DNA from: Heteroscillospira sp050943935
GTDB lineage: Bacteria; Bacillota; Clostridia; Oscillospirales; Oscillospiraceae
Direction: 5' to 3'
Assembly (NCBI GenBank): GCA_050943935.1
Contig: JBMNQC010000011.1
Coordinates: 1 to 64,000 of the forward strand
Length of the DNA stretch: 64,000 nucleotides
Program-made: the position numbers and the translations under genes
Shown: piece after piece, positions 1 through 8,083 of the stretch
Position numbering within the stretch: position 1 is the first letter of the stretch
Layout: every line of letters begins with the position of its first letter
The notes under the pieces: generated by a model
What the model saw: the letters and a program-made list of their open reading frames with translations, nothing else
Told to the model about the DNA's origin: nothing
Database searches by the model: none

Positions 1-148
1 AGGCGTGGGAGCGGCTCTCGCCCGCCTGACCCCACTTGTTGGTCAGCTCCAGAGCGCCGAACACGCGCACGCATACCGCGCGCTCCCGCCCCTGCAGCGC
101 GCCCTGCAATTCGGCCATGCTGACAATATTTTCGGGAAAAATCCTCAC
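1..148 (-). CDS. BTAD-type transcriptional regulator, N-terminal fragment (cut by window edge)
   Basis: This is the first 49 codons of a leftward gene that runs off the window. The start is GTG at 146-148, preceded by a GGAG ribosome site (AAAGGAGTTGAT). The visible protein matches the N-terminus of the complete regulator at 8084-8878, differing only where that copy has Ser-Ile and this one Asn-Ile near residues 7-8. By comparison it should continue into an OmpR-like winged helix and a bacterial transcriptional activator domain. It lies directly downstream of the first SLH gene and its terminator, as the second copy does. Whether this copy is intact cannot be seen. Confidence 0.8.
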   Translation of the reverse strand, partial: MRIFPENIVSMAELQGALQGRERAVCVRVFGALELTNKWGQAGESRSHA

Positions 149-174
149 GCTGTATCAACTCCTTTCAGATACTT

Positions 175-208
175 CAAAAAGGAGGGCAGGTTTTTAAACC
201 TGCCCTCC
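175..208 (-). terminator. Rho-independent terminator of SLH gene 1
   Basis: A perfect 10-bp stem (GGAGGGCAGG / CCTGCCCTCC) with an 8-base loop is followed on the minus strand by TTTTT. It closes the SLH transcript. The regulator start lies only about 30 bases beyond, so the regulator depends on read-through or on a promoter hidden in the hairpin. Confidence 0.9.
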
Positions 209-247
209 CGGGCTATGCGATTAGTTTAAGCAGTTATCAAAAACTAC

Positions 248-2671
248 TTACTTAATGATGTAGATGCTGGTTACCTCATCGGTATCCTCGTCCACGGTGT
301 AGAGGACGGTGACATCGGAGTAGTTGCGGTTGATGGAGCCGGTGGTAGCAGTATCATCAGCGGTATCGTCAATGACGAACACGGTGCAGTCGTCGGCATA
401 AGCCAGAGCAACCAGGACATCGCCATTGTCGTTCTCGACGGTGACAACTTCGTCGGCAGCTCTCTTGAAGTTACCCTCAACACTCATGTAATCGGTGTTA
501 AGAGTGGCCTCGTAGCCGGTGAAGTTGTAGATCTCGTCATCGCTGATCTTGCAGCCATCGTACAGACCATCGTAGCTGCCCTTGTCGGCCATGATCTCAA
601 CGACCTTGCCGTCGACAACAGCGGTGTAGATGTAGTAGGTGCCCAGATCCTTATCGTCAACAGGCTCTGCATCGGCATCGCCAACGACGTAGATCAGATC
701 ATCGGAATCAGCAGCAACGTCATCTCCGAAGATGGCAAAGACATACTCAGCAACGCCGTCCTTAGCAACAACGTAAACATTATCGGAAGTGAAGGACTTC
801 ACGTTTCTGTATCCGGTGTAAGCGGTAGCAACATCGAAGTCGCCATCATCCTCAAGCTCGATTACAACGTAAACGGTCTTGCTGTTGGCGCGAGCACCGG
901 AGATAACGCCGGTCTTGCCCTTTTCGATAGTGACATCGGCAGAAGGCTCATTGTCCTTAACAGTCAGGGTGTAAATCTCGTCGTCCTCATCGTAGCTATA
1001 ATCAACAACGGCGTTGACGAAAGTCTTGTTAGAAGTCTCACCCTCAAAGAGAGCGTCATAGGAAGCCTTAGTGATCTCGATCACTTCGGTGGAGGCGTCA
1101 GCATAGACAACCTCTGCAAAGTAGGTGTTCTTGCCCCATCTGTCTTCCTCGGTGCCAGCACGCAGGACATAAGCATACTCATCGTCCTCGTCGGTGGTGC
1201 CGTCGAAGTGGACAACATAACCATTGTACAGGTAGAAAGTACCCTCGGACTCGGTGCCAACCTCAACCTGGCTGTACTCCCAAGCCATCTCGTACTTCAC
1301 GCCGTCAACCTTAATCCAGCCGTTGTTGCCGGAATCCAGCTTGCTGGAGGTAACTTCGCCCTCAACGGACTCAACATCGGCAACAGCCAGGATGGTCTTG
1401 TCCATATCGGTTGCATCTTCCCAACCGGGCTTGAGGAAGAGCATGAGGACATCATCCTCTTCGTAGCCGGCAATCAGGTCATAAGCATCCTCGTCATCAT
1501 CAACATCGATGACCAGGGTGTCATTGGTAACAGCTTCGTAAACGTTAACCTCAACAGTAGTGACCTCATCGTCATCATCGGTATTGATGGTGTCGATTTC
1601 AGCAACATAAGCCTCGGTAACAACGATCTTCTCGATAACTTCCTCATCGTCGTCGCCGTAGATCTCGATGGTGTAGCCATTGCGGCTATCCTGCAGGTCG
1701 TCCAGGGTCAGGCCGGCGTCGCCGCCGTTGTAGAGAATCTCGGCGGTAGCAGCACCGGTCCAATCCTCGAAATCGTCGTCCAGGGTGTCCTCGTCGAAGT
1801 CGGCGCCGGCATAGACAGCCAGAGCTTCCTCAGCGTAGGTGCCCACCTTGTCGCCGTCATAGGTCCACTTCACAGAGGGGCGGCCGAAGGAATCGTCGGA
1901 ATCGCTGTCCAGCTCCAGCTCGTCGAAGTACTTCTCGCAGAACTGCATGACGTCATCCTGGTCATCCTTAACATCGCGATAATCAAACTTGTTGTTGGAC
2001 ACAGCCTCAGCCTTGGAAGCGCCGGTGGAGATGATGATGCCGTTGCCCAGGTCGATCTCGGTGCCGCGCTGGTCGTAGTCGACAATGTCAGCAGTCAGAG
2101 TGTTGAAGATGTAGAGAGCGGCTTCCTCGCGGGTGGCGGGAGCGTTGTAGTCAGCGCCCTCGTTGCCGTCGAACAGGCCGATGTCAAGAGCGGTCTTGCC
2201 CACGTTGATGCTCCAGGAAGAGCCAACGTACTGCTCGATCTTTCCATCATAGCCCAGAGCGCCCAGCATCAGCTTGGCAAACTCAAAAGCGGTGACCTTT
2301 CCGGTGGGGTCGAAGGTCTTGTCGTCGCGGCCGTTGATGATGCCCTCGTTGGCAACGTAGGCAATGTAGCCGGCGCTCCAGCGGTTGGCAGCAACGTCAG
2401 CGAAGGGAGCGCTGGTGGCCTTCAGGGCGTCAGCGTTCTTCTCACCGAGCAGCATGTAAGCAACGACCTTGGCGGCCTGCTCACGGGTCAGAGTTCCGTC
2501 GGGATCGAAGGAACCATCCTCGAAACCATTGATGACGCCGGCAGCGGCGACAACGTCAACAGCCTCGACGTACTTGATCTCCTTGTCATCGGTGAAATCA
2601 GCAGAAGCGGGAACAGCCATCATGCCGATCACCATGACAAGAGCAAGCACAAGTGCGAGAGTTCTTTTCAT
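248..2671 (-). CDS. SLH-domain S-layer-type secreted protein, copy 1
   Basis: The start is ATG at 2669-2671 after TATAAGGAGGAAAAAACAC; the frame stays open further upstream but that part is leader. The product is 807 aa. A signal peptide (MKRTLALVLALVMVIGMMAV, cut near ASA) is followed by three SLH repeats over about residues 27-200 (motifs GFEDGSFDPDGTLTREQA, GRDDKTFDPTG, and a third ending in NAPATREEAALYIFNT). The remaining 600 residues are very rich in Asp, Glu, Val, Thr and Tyr, with no recognised catalytic motif. SLH domains bind pyruvylated secondary cell-wall polymer, so this is probably a structural S-layer or surface protein. Its N-terminal 230 residues are close to those of the paralogue at 8974; the C-terminal part is not. 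Confidence 0.93.
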   Translation of the reverse strand: MKRTLALVLALVMVIGMMAVPASADFTDDKEIKYVEAVDVVAAAGVINGFEDGSFDPDGTLTREQAAKVVAYMLLGEKNADALKATSAPFADVAANRWSAGYIAYVANEGIINGRDDKTFDPTGKVTAFEFAKLMLGALGYDGKIEQYVGSSWSINVGKTALDIGLFDGNEGADYNAPATREEAALYIFNTLTADIVDYDQRGTEIDLGNGIIISTGASKAEAVSNNKFDYRDVKDDQDDVMQFCEKYFDELELDSDSDDSFGRPSVKWTYDGDKVGTYAEEALAVYAGADFDEDTLDDDFEDWTGAATAEILYNGGDAGLTLDDLQDSRNGYTIEIYGDDDEEVIEKIVVTEAYVAEIDTINTDDDDEVTTVEVNVYEAVTNDTLVIDVDDDEDAYDLIAGYEEDDVLMLFLKPGWEDATDMDKTILAVADVESVEGEVTSSKLDSGNNGWIKVDGVKYEMAWEYSQVEVGTESEGTFYLYNGYVVHFDGTTDEDDEYAYVLRAGTEEDRWGKNTYFAEVVYADASTEVIEITKASYDALFEGETSNKTFVNAVVDYSYDEDDEIYTLTVKDNEPSADVTIEKGKTGVISGARANSKTVYVVIELEDDGDFDVATAYTGYRNVKSFTSDNVYVVAKDGVAEYVFAIFGDDVAADSDDLIYVVGDADAEPVDDKDLGTYYIYTAVVDGKVVEIMADKGSYDGLYDGCKISDDEIYNFTGYEATLNTDYMSVEGNFKRAADEVVTVENDNGDVLVALAYADDCTVFVIDDTADDTATTGSINRNYSDVTVLYTVDEDTDEVTSIYIIK

Positions 2672-2812
2672 GTGTTTTTTCCTCCTTATAGAGATTTTTT
2701 CGCCCGCACATGACTTCGGGCATTTTTTTGTAAAAGGGCTTCGTTCAAGCACCCTTTCACACCTTTGGCGGACCGGGAGGGGGGACGCACCCGTTTGTTC
2801 CTCCAGTCTGTA

Positions 2813-2840
2813 AGTATTCTACCATTGTTTTTTTTGTCAA
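2813..2840 (-). promoter_or_regulatory. Candidate sigma-A promoter of SLH gene 1 with poly-A spacer
   Basis: On the minus strand, TTGACA (plus 2835-2840) is followed by a 16-base spacer holding the rest of an 8-A tract, then AATACT (plus 2813-2818). The start site would be near 2806, giving a leader of about 135 nt with two hairpins. The paralogue has the same elements with an 18-base spacer. Confidence 0.6.
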
Positions 2841-2897
2841 TGTTTTCGGGCTCTGTGTCACACAATTGTAACATTGGGCTGAGGTTGACATAACATT

Positions 2898-3062
2898 GCC
2901 TCCCCTGAGTAAGGGGAGGTGCCCCGCAGGGGCGGAGGGGTTGTCAATCCCTCAGTCAGCTTTGCTGACAGCTCCCTTTGCACAAGGGAGCCTTGGGAGA
3001 AGCTCCGCCGCGACACGGCGTGGGGATTCGCGCCCCTACATTGTCTCAATGGGCGCGGCAAA
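2898..3062. repeat. Intergenic palindromic repeat, full copy
   Basis: A non-coding run of nested inverted repeats: CCTCCCCT/AGGGGAGG at about 2899-2919, GCCCC/GGGGC at 2921-2933, GTCAGC/GCTGAC and GCTCCCTT/AAGGGAGC further on, ending in a CTCAATGGGCGCGGCAAAA tail. Shorter relatives lie at 7858-8036 and 11765-11890. It resembles the small MITE-like or REP-like repeats common between genes in gut Clostridia. Short open frames through it are not credible genes. Confidence 0.75.
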
Positions 3063-3100
3063 AAACAAAAAATCGCCCGCCTCCAATCGGAAGCGGGCGG
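3061..3100 (-). terminator. Terminator of the rubrerythrin gene
   Basis: The stem CCGCCCGCTTCC/GGAGGCGGGCG on the minus strand is followed by ATTTTTTGTTTTTTG. The same hairpin recurs at 11884-11930 as the end of the suf operon. Confidence 0.85.
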
Positions 3101-3110
3101 TTTGCGTTTA

Positions 3111-3653
3111 TCAGTAATTTTCGGCTTTTACCTGGAAATAGCTGAGGGGATGAGCGCAGACGGGGCAGACCTGGGGGGCCTCGGCCCCTGTAAACTGGTG
3201 TCCGCAGTTGGCGCATTGCCAGATTACCGGCTCATCCTTCCTGAACACCTTGCCTGTCTCAATGTTCCTGAGCAGAGCGCGGTAGCGCTCCTCGTGTTCC
3301 TTTTCGATTTTGGCTACGCCGTCGAACAGGGCTGCTATATGGTCAAAGCCCTCCTCGCGGGCGGTGCGGGCAAATCCGGCGTACATCTCGGTCCATTCAA
3401 AGTTTTCCACGGAGGCGGCGTCCGCAAGATTTTCCGGAGTGGCGGGTATGCCGCCTCCGTGAATGAGCTTGAACCATATCTTCGCGTGCTCACGCTCGTT
3501 TGCGGCGGTCTCTTCAAAAATATTGCCTATTTGGATGTAGCCGTCTTTCCTGGCCCTGGATGCGTAATAGGTATACTTGTTCGTGGCCTGAGATTCGCCT
3601 ACATAGGCGGCCATGAGATTAGCCTCTGTGCGGCTTCCCTTAAGCTCCTTCAT
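3111..3653 (-). CDS. rbr: Rubrerythrin
   Basis: The 180-aa product starts at an ATG behind CAAGGAGGTATAAACCC. The N-terminal ferritin-like domain carries the expected diiron ligands (EANLMAAYVGESQA, EETAANEREHA, and E-E-H in AKIEKEHEERY). The C-terminal rubredoxin-like domain has two CxxC pairs (CANCGHQF and CPVCAHP). Rubrerythrins reduce hydrogen peroxide to water in the cytoplasm of anaerobes using electrons passed through the rubredoxin iron, so this marks an oxygen-sensitive host. Length matches the family. It is followed by its own terminator and preceded by the sodium symporter pair, with a TATACT -10 candidate at 3684-3689. Confidence 0.95.
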   Translation of the reverse strand: MKELKGSRTEANLMAAYVGESQATNKYTYYASRARKDGYIQIGNIFEETAANEREHAKIWFKLIHGGGIPATPENLADAASVENFEWTEMYAGFARTAREEGFDHIAALFDGVAKIEKEHEERYRALLRNIETGKVFRKDEPVIWQCANCGHQFTGAEAPQVCPVCAHPLSYFQVKAENY

Positions 3654-3710
3654 GGGTTTATACCTCCTTGTTTGGATATATCCAGTATAAACCCAAAGAG
3701 GGGAAATCAA

Positions 3711-5093
3711 TCAGCTTTTCAGCTTTTTGTCCATGTAGCCCAGCAGCATGATGGCTCCGTTTACCATCAGACCAAAGAATATGCAGTCAAAGGGCAAGCT
3801 CAGCGCGTATTTTCCCAGCAGCAGCGCCACCGGGCCGAGGACTATGGAGGCAGTTGCAAAGCGGCGGGATATTTTGCCGGGCAGAAACAGGGAGGCGCAC
3901 ATGGGCAGAAACAGCACGGAGCTGCGCAGGCCCATGGACAGGAAATTATACTGCAATACCGCGTCGCTGGCGCCGCAGTTTATGACGATAACGGATATAA
4001 CAAGAATAGCCACAATAACGCCTCTGGAAAAAGCCAACTGTCCACGGGTGTCGGCATCGGGCTTCAGACGCAGATACAGGTTGTTTACCAGAATACCGGA
4101 TATGCCCAGCACCAGGGATACTCCGGCGGTTGCCACGGCTATGAGGGTGGTTGCCAGAATAATGCCGCTCACAAGTCCGTGGGTGTGCATGATTATAAAC
4201 TGGGGAAAGGCTTGAAGCGAGGGAATGTCCGGCGCGATTGAGCGCATATATACGCCGATAAGCACGCAGCATATGCCCACAACAGGCAGAAGCAGACCGC
4301 CTATTGCAAAACCCACACGGCAGCTTTTGTCACTTTTGGCGGCGTATATGGCCTGTATGGTGGATTGTGTGGACATGATGCCAAGCATGGCCGACAGACT
4401 GCTGCCCACATCCTTGTTCATGCCCCTGGGGAAGGGGGTAAGGTGCGCGGCGGGCACAGGCGAGGGGAGAGCGCTGAGCGCGCCTGTGGTGGTGAGTATA
4501 AACACGGCGGCGGCTCCTACCGTGAGCATGAGTATGGCGGTTTTTATGACGTTAATAAGGCTCATACCAAGAAAGCCGCCCATATAAACGCAGACAAGTA
4601 TGAGCAGCGCTGTTATCACAGAGGCGGTAAAGATGGAGAAATCCGGGAAAATGGCCCCGATGAGGGATATTCCGGAGAAAAACTGCGAGATGCAGTTGAT
4701 ATAAAATGCCAGTATGCCCAAAAGAGTCGCCAGCAGTCCGGCAGTCTGGCCGAACTCGCCGCGTATCATCTCCTGTATCGTCTCGCAGCCGCCCTTGCGT
4801 ATTCTTCCGGAGAGCAGCACGCCGGAGCAGACCAGCGCCATGCAGCAGCCAATAGAGAAATAAAGGCCGGAAAAACCGTCGGTAAAGGCAAGCTGGGCCG
4901 TGCCTATCACCGCGCCGCCGCCCACATACATTCCGCAGGTGGTGGCCGCCACGGAAACTGTGCCGAAGCTGCGGCCGCCCACATAGTAGTCGGATTTTGT
5001 TTTTATCCGTTTGCCGGACAAAATACCTATGGCAGCGAAAGCAAGTATGGTTACAACAATACCTATAAGCTGCATTGTGTCCAGATTACCCAT
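3711..5093 (-). CDS. Sodium:solute symporter (SSS family), copy 2 of a tandem pair
   Basis: The 460-aa product is an integral membrane protein with about 12-13 hydrophobic segments and SSS-family features: GKRIKTKSDYYVGGRSF near residue 30, the glycine-rich GGGAVIGTAQLAFTDG, and ATTLIAVATAGVSLVLGISG late in the protein. SSS proteins couple solute uptake to the sodium gradient; the substrate cannot be read from sequence. The ATG is preceded by TAGGAGATG and lies one base after the stop of the upstream paralogue, so the two are co-transcribed and probably translationally coupled. The two proteins are alike along their whole length, a tandem duplication. Confidence 0.9.
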   Translation of the reverse strand: MGNLDTMQLIGIVVTILAFAAIGILSGKRIKTKSDYYVGGRSFGTVSVAATTCGMYVGGGAVIGTAQLAFTDGFSGLYFSIGCCMALVCSGVLLSGRIRKGGCETIQEMIRGEFGQTAGLLATLLGILAFYINCISQFFSGISLIGAIFPDFSIFTASVITALLILVCVYMGGFLGMSLINVIKTAILMLTVGAAAVFILTTTGALSALPSPVPAAHLTPFPRGMNKDVGSSLSAMLGIMSTQSTIQAIYAAKSDKSCRVGFAIGGLLLPVVGICCVLIGVYMRSIAPDIPSLQAFPQFIIMHTHGLVSGIILATTLIAVATAGVSLVLGISGILVNNLYLRLKPDADTRGQLAFSRGVIVAILVISVIVINCGASDAVLQYNFLSMGLRSSVLFLPMCASLFLPGKISRRFATASIVLGPVALLLGKYALSLPFDCIFFGLMVNGAIMLLGYMDKKLKS

Positions 5094-5094
5094 G

Positions 5095-6501
5095 CTATTT
5101 TACATCTCCTATCTGAGACTTGTTTATGAGCTTCTGATCAACTACGCCCAGCAGCATGATTGCAGCGCATACGGCCAGCGCGAAGAATATACAGTCGAAT
5201 GGCAGGGGGATTGCAAATTTACCCAGCAGCAGAGCCACGGGGCCCACGGCTATAGAGGCAATGGCGCAGCGGCGGGATACCCGGCCGGGGAAGAACAGGA
5301 AAGCGCACATGGGCATGAACAGCACCGTGCAGCGCATACCCATGGACAGGAAGTTATACTGCATTATCTCGTTGCCTACGCCCTTGCTTATGATAAAGGT
5401 GGACAGGCACAGGCAGCACAGTATCACCAGTCTGGACAGCCCCAGCTGCTCACGGGTGCCCGCGTTGGGGCGGAAGCGCAGATAGAGGTTGTTCACAACG
5501 ATGCCGGCTATGCCCAGCATGATGGATACGCCGGCGCTGGCCACGGCAATCATGGTGGTGGCCAGGATAACGCCGCTGAGCAGGCCATTGGTGTGAGTAA
5601 GCACAAAGTATGGGAAGGCCTGAAGGGGCTCCAGGTCGGGCACGGTAGTGCGCATATACGCGCCGATGATGCTGCAGCTTATGCCGGCCACGGGCAGCAG
5701 TATGGCGCCCATGAGGAAACCCCGGCGGCAGTCCCTGTTGCTCCTGGCCGAGAATACTGCCTGTATGGTGGTCTGGCTGGAGAGTATACCCAGCATGACG
5801 CTCACCAGATTGCCCAGGTCCGTACCAGCGCCCCGGGGGCAGAAAGTGAAGAATCTCTCGGGCACGGCAGCGGCAATATCGGAGAGATTGCCGGTGACCA
5901 CAAAGATTATGGCGGCGGATATGACGGCGGTGCTGAGCAGAATGGTGGTTTTGAGAATGTTTATGAGGCTCATGCCCCAGAAGCCGCCCAGACAGGCGCA
6001 GACGAAGATGAGCGCCGCGGTGATGATGGCGCCGCTCACCACCGACAGGTCGGGGAACACGGAGCCAATAAGGGATATTCCGGAGAACAGATGGGAGATG
6101 TTGTTGATATACAGCGCCAGTATGCCCAGCAGGGTGGCCAACAGACCTGCGGAAGGGCCGAACTCGGACAGCACCATCTCCTGAATGGTCTGCTTGCCGC
6201 TATCGCGTACTTTGGCGGAGAACACCAGCGCGGTGAGCAGCATGGAACAGCAGCAGCCTATGGCGAAATACATGGCGGAAAAACCGTCGGTAAAGGCGAG
6301 CTGAGCCGTGCCTATAACGGTGCCGCCGCCTATATATGTACCGGAGGCTGCACCCGCAACGGATAGAGCTCCGAAGCTGCCGCCGGCCACATAGAAATCT
6401 TCCTTGGTTTTTACCAGCTTGCCGGAGAGCAGACCAATAGCCACAAACACAGCCAGAGTGACGCCCATACCGATGAGCTGCATAGTATCCGCATTGCCCA
6501 T
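5095..6501 (-). CDS. Sodium:solute symporter (SSS family), copy 1 of a tandem pair
   Basis: The 468-aa membrane protein is a paralogue of the one just downstream (shared GGGTVIGTAQLAFTDGFSA, FSGISLIG, GMSLINILKTTIL and NNLYLRFRP motifs). The start ATG is preceded by GAGGTG. Having two adjacent copies suggests either two related substrates or a heteromeric transporter. A promoter candidate (TTGCAG, 17 bases, TAAAAT; plus 6532-6560) sits between this gene and the UroD-family gene, so the pair can be transcribed on its own or with that gene. Confidence 0.9.
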   Translation of the reverse strand: MGNADTMQLIGMGVTLAVFVAIGLLSGKLVKTKEDFYVAGGSFGALSVAGAASGTYIGGGTVIGTAQLAFTDGFSAMYFAIGCCCSMLLTALVFSAKVRDSGKQTIQEMVLSEFGPSAGLLATLLGILALYINNISHLFSGISLIGSVFPDLSVVSGAIITAALIFVCACLGGFWGMSLINILKTTILLSTAVISAAIIFVVTGNLSDIAAAVPERFFTFCPRGAGTDLGNLVSVMLGILSSQTTIQAVFSARSNRDCRRGFLMGAILLPVAGISCSIIGAYMRTTVPDLEPLQAFPYFVLTHTNGLLSGVILATTMIAVASAGVSIMLGIAGIVVNNLYLRFRPNAGTREQLGLSRLVILCCLCLSTFIISKGVGNEIMQYNFLSMGMRCTVLFMPMCAFLFFPGRVSRRCAIASIAVGPVALLLGKFAIPLPFDCIFFALAVCAAIMLLGVVDQKLINKSQIGDVK

Positions 6502-6531
6502 GATAGCACCTCGTTAGAAAGTATTAACACT

Positions 6532-6560
6532 ATTTTAACGCAAATGGAAGAAAGCTGCAA
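6532..6560 (-). promoter_or_regulatory. Candidate promoter of the SSS symporter pair
   Basis: Minus strand: -35 TTGCAG (plus 6555-6560), 17-base spacer, -10 TAAAAT (plus 6532-6537), ending about 30 bases before the symporter start. Confidence 0.5.
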
Positions 6561-6567
6561 GAGCCGG

Positions 6568-7701
6568 TTAAAAACTGATGGGATAATTGCCTATACGATT
6601 AATTTCGTCCTGCATGGCAAATACATTTTCCGGCTTGGAGTCCGGCTCCAGTATGTTGCCGCATGCCAGCACCAGACCGCCGCCGGGGGCGCAGGCGCGC
6701 ACCATTTCGCGCACCTCGCGGCGCACATCCTCCGGCGAACCGGCAATCATGGTCTCCACATTCACGCCGCCAAAGAAGCAGAATTTGCCGCCGTAGCGTT
6801 CTTTCAGCTTGGCGGGGACCATGCCTATGCTGGGCTGTATACCGTGCCAGCCGTCCACGCCCACCTCCTCAAAGGTGTCCAGCGCGTCCCACATCAGGCC
6901 GTCGGAGTGCTTGATGAGCTTGCCGCCGCACTCATGCACGGCGTCAACTATGCGGCGGAAGTATGGCAGGATGAACTCGTGGAATCTCGCCTTGCCCATG
7001 GTCAGACCCTTGTTGTCGCCCCAGTCCTCGCTTATCATAACGGCGTCGGCACCGGCGGCTATGGCAGCCCGGGAATAGGCGATGCACTTGCGGCAGGCAA
7101 TCTCCGCGGCCCGGTGGCAGAACTCCGGGTCGGTTATGAAGCGGATGAGATACTCCTCCATGCCCACGGTGCTCATCCATGGGAAGGTGCCGCCGTAGGG
7201 AGAGTGGGCTATGATGAACTTCTCGCTTCCCACCCTGGAGACTATGCCCCGCAGGATGTCCAGCTCGGAATCGTCCGGGGCAAAATCCGCGTCCGGGTCG
7301 CCAAGCTCGGATATATCCATGTCCGTGTTGAACTTCTCCGGCATGGATACGGTGCCCACGGCGGGATTGAAGTTAAAAGTGCGCCCGGCGGCATTTTGAT
7401 ATACGCGCTCGGAGAGCCTGCGGTAGCCCTTGTAGCTCTGCGCTCTGGGAGCTGGCGGCACGCGTATATAGTCCCATTGCAGTCTGTCCGCCAGAGCGGG
7501 CAGGGCGGTAAGATAGTCGGCGATTATATCGTCACGGCGTCCGGACCAAAGGGCCTCTATTTCCTCCCAGCCGCCGTAGGCCAGAGTGTCGTAGCCCATA
7601 ACGCCCTTGAAAAAGCGGTTGTCGAATTTGTTTTCGCCTCTGGGTACCCGGTCAGGCTCCTGGCACCGCAGAGCGGTGTAAACGCGCTCCTTGGAATTCA
7701 T
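6568..7701 (-). CDS. Uroporphyrinogen decarboxylase-family protein (probable methyltransferase type)
   Basis: The 377-aa TIM-barrel protein begins MNSKERVYTALRCQEPDRVP, the opening typical of the UroD/MtaA/CmuA methyltransferase group rather than of haem-pathway HemE. Further motifs are GADAVMISEDWGDNKG, the HSDG segment (IKHSDGLMWDALD) and GGVNVETMIAGSPEDV. Members of this branch move methyl groups between corrinoid proteins, coenzyme M or methylated substrates. No corrinoid protein or haem gene is nearby. The ATG follows CGGAGGGACTTTGT. The gene sits upstream of two sodium symporters, so an uptake-plus-catabolism unit for a small methylated compound is possible but unproven. Confidence 0.8.
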   Translation of the reverse strand: MNSKERVYTALRCQEPDRVPRGENKFDNRFFKGVMGYDTLAYGGWEEIEALWSGRRDDIIADYLTALPALADRLQWDYIRVPPAPRAQSYKGYRRLSERVYQNAAGRTFNFNPAVGTVSMPEKFNTDMDISELGDPDADFAPDDSELDILRGIVSRVGSEKFIIAHSPYGGTFPWMSTVGMEEYLIRFITDPEFCHRAAEIACRKCIAYSRAAIAAGADAVMISEDWGDNKGLTMGKARFHEFILPYFRRIVDAVHECGGKLIKHSDGLMWDALDTFEEVGVDGWHGIQPSIGMVPAKLKERYGGKFCFFGGVNVETMIAGSPEDVRREVREMVRACAPGGGLVLACGNILEPDSKPENVFAMQDEINRIGNYPISF

Positions 7702-7733
7702 ACAAAGTCCCTCCGTTTCTGGTTTATGTAAAT

Positions 7734-7762
7734 ATTATAATACTCTGTGCCCATGAAGCCAA
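7734..7762 (-). promoter_or_regulatory. Promoter of the UroD-family gene
   Basis: Minus strand: -35 TTGGCT (plus 7757-7762), 17-base spacer, perfect -10 TATAAT (plus 7734-7739), about 30 bases before the start codon. Confidence 0.7.
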
Positions 7763-7857
7763 CACCTTTTGTGAAAAATGCTGTGTATTCCCCGCGCCAA
7801 CCGCTGTGCAAAATGTGACCACGTTCTAACTTTTCTCATCCTTGTTATGGGAGCGTG

Positions 7858-8036
7858 TTCCCTCCAAGGCTTCCTTGTGTAAAGGGAGCCTTGGGAGAAA
7901 CTCAGCCGCGAAACGGCGGGGGGATTCGGACACCTTGTAGGGGCGCGCATTGCGCGCCCCTACATTGTCTCAATGGGTGCGGCAAAAATTAAATCCGGCG
8001 CGCAGCGCCACAATAATTTTTCACTCTTCACTCGCA
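7858..8036. repeat. Intergenic palindromic repeat remnants
   Basis: This gene-free stretch (7763-8041) holds pieces of the repeat seen at 2898-3062: AAGGGAGCCTTGGGAGAA, a GGGGCGCGCATTGCGCGCCCC palindrome (21 bp in all, 7940-7960), CTCAATGGGTGCGGCAAAA, then an end resembling the AATAATTTTTCACTCTTCACT repeat also seen near 58.6 kb. No gene is visible. Confidence 0.7.
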
Positions 8037-8041
8037 CCCCC

Positions 8042-8082
8042 TAAAAAAACACCATGGGGTCCGCATTGCGGACCCCATGGTC
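8042..8082 (-). terminator. Terminator of the BTAD regulator gene
   Basis: A long, almost perfect hairpin (ACCATGGGGTCCGC / GCGGACCCCATGGT) is followed on the minus strand by GTTTTTTTAG, just past the regulator stop codon. Confidence 0.9.
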
Positions 8083-8083
8083 A

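Larger units (their letters stand above)
1..223. repeat. Duplication end A, copy 1 (regulator 5' end plus SLH terminator)
   Basis: Bases 1-223 match 8731-8953 with only two substitutions (positions 128-129). The repeat covers the regulator start, its ribosome site and the SLH terminator, and ends within about ten bases of the SLH stop codon, where the two loci diverge. Confidence 0.95.
2000..3100. repeat. Duplication end B, copy 1 (SLH N-terminal coding, leader, intergenic repeat)
   Basis: This stretch aligns with 10868-11926 and covers the SLH-coding part, ribosome site, 5' leader, promoter and an intergenic palindromic repeat. Identity is very high in the leader and SLH region. Differences there are mostly homopolymer lengths (T7/T8, G6/G7, A8/A10). 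Copy 2 lacks an internal piece of the palindromic repeat. Confidence 0.9.

Noticed and set aside
1208..2713. A 501-codon open frame on the plus strand opposite SLH gene 1
   Set aside because: It mirrors the codon bias of the SLH gene (GTC, ATC, GAT on the other strand), has no ribosome site and gives a low-complexity Val/Ile/Gly protein.
2858..3117. Short open frames through the palindromic repeat upstream of SLH gene 1
   Set aside because: Same repeat occurs elsewhere with indels that break the frames; no start signals.
6568..7701. Haem biosynthesis enzyme HemE
   Set aside because: The N-terminus and the HSDG/GGVNVE motifs fit the methyltransferase branch of the UroD family, and no other haem gene is near.
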